Shown here: in pieces, positions 11,935 through 12,387 of the stretch
Layout: every line of letters starts with the position of its first letter
Position numbering within the stretch: the stretch's first letter is position 1
Assembly: GCA_002372735.1 (NCBI GenBank)
Contig: DFIE01000009.1
Coordinates: 1 to 12,387 of the forward strand
Reading direction: 5' to 3'
From: Clostridiales bacterium UBA3705
GTDB taxonomy: Bacteria; Bacillota_A; Clostridia; Oscillospirales; Oscillospiraceae
DNA length: 12,387 nucleotides
The notes under the pieces: generated by a model
Databases searched by the model: none
Told to the model about the DNA's origin: nothing
The model's input: the letters and a program-made list of their open reading frames with translations, nothing else
Program-made: the position numbers and the translations under genes

Positions 11935-12387
11935 GACCCCATGCTCCCCTCACCAGGGTCACGGAGAACATACGCACCGCTCCGTAGTGGCCGCTCACCC
12001 GAGCGGCCATAAATCCCGCCCACCACCACCGAGGTCGCGGAATCCGTATGCACCGCTCCGTAGTGGCCGCTGCGACGCGAAGCTAGTGCAGCGGCCATAA
12101 AGCCCTCCCACCCCACCGGGGTCACGGAAAACGCACACACTACCCCCGTAGGGGCCGATGCCTTTCATCGGCCCTAAACGTCCCCCATACCACCGGGGTA
12201 ACGGAAAACGCACACGCCGCTCCGTAGTGGCCGCTGACCTCAGCGGCCATAAAGCCCGCCCCTACCACCGAGGTCACGGGAAACGCACACACCACCCCCG
12301 TAGGGGCCGATGCCTTTCATCGGCCCTAAGGTCGCCCACCCCACCGGGGTCACGGGATACGTAGACGCTCCTCCGTAGTGGCCGCTG
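11935..12387. repeat. Tandem array of ~76-bp hairpin units, two alternating types
   Basis: Unit starts at 11979, 12055, 12142, 12219, 12294 and 12370 give spacings of 76, 87, 77, 75 and 76 bases; the 87 is due to a longer loop. A partial unit precedes 11979 and the last is cut by the window end. Type A units (11979, 12055, 12219, 12370) begin CTCCGTAGTGG and form stem TGGCCGCT/AGCGGCCA. Type B units (12142, 12294) begin CCCCCGTAGGGG and form stem GGGCCGATG/CATCGGCCC. Each stem is followed by a tail with a second small hairpin and a GTCACGGAAAACGCACAC-like stretch. The stems differ by paired changes that keep base pairing. Short frames through it encode only repeats of the same words and are not taken as genes. 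Confidence 0.88.

Noticed and set aside
11909..12012. Small peptide gene starting at the ATG at 11941 after the AAGGAGG near 11909
   Set aside because: The ATG is about 26 bases from the Shine-Dalgarno-like site, and the 23-codon frame runs into the repeat array.
11889..12364. Short frames on both strands through the 76-bp repeats
   Set aside because: The peptides only repeat words such as RPLRSGAY that follow from the repeat unit; frames overlap each other on both strands, and the compensatory stem changes point to a nucleic-acid structure.
11935..12387. CRISPR array
   Set aside because: The whole 76-bp unit is similar from copy to copy, without unique spacers between constant repeats, and there are no cas genes.

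Overview
The window looks like chromosomal DNA from a GC-rich gut Clostridium-group bacterium (Oscillospiraceae/Ruminococcaceae-like). The signs are Firmicutes-type Shine-Dalgarno sequences, near-consensus sigma-A promoters, a tRNA gene with an encoded CCA end, a clostridial SPSTG cell-wall sorting motif, DUF4003 and DUF4367 family proteins, and intergenic palindrome arrays of a kind common in these genomes. The taxon is inferred from style and not proven. I see no phage, transposase, plasmid or CRISPR genes.

Layout. Positions 1-217 are non-coding and rich in hairpins, ending in a minus-strand terminator. The minus strand from 218 to 5318 then carries: a small secreted protein with a sortase-type C-terminus; an overlapping pair encoding an MtnA-family sugar-phosphate isomerase and an MtaD-family amidohydrolase (nucleoside or methylthioadenosine salvage); a membrane-anchored CapA-family protein; and a TrmO/TsaA-family tRNA methyltransferase. 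Apart from the coupled isomerase, each has its own readable promoter, and terminators follow the sortase-type gene, capA and trmO.

Divergently from 5516, the plus strand carries an OmpR-type response regulator and a multi-pass histidine kinase in one operon. A tRNA-Leu(GAG) gene follows, and its -35 box shares bases with the kinase stop codon. Directly after the tRNA CCA comes a perfect 20-bp hairpin and then a cluster of short palindromes joined by a GTGATATT-like linker. A DUF4003 gene with a C-terminal membrane segment follows, starting from a promoter at the edge of that cluster.

From the right, a minus-strand operon (11672 to 9916) encodes an ECF-like sigma factor, a single-pass membrane protein with a DUF4367 domain that is probably its regulator, and a small secreted protein of unknown function. 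It converges on DUF4003 across two large hairpins.

The last ~450 bases (11935-12387, running off the end) are a tandem array of ~76-bp units that are probably not coding. Two unit types mostly alternate. Their central hairpins differ in sequence but keep pairing through compensatory changes. This array and the post-tRNA palindrome cluster are the least explained structures in the window; the protein genes mostly belong to recognisable families.
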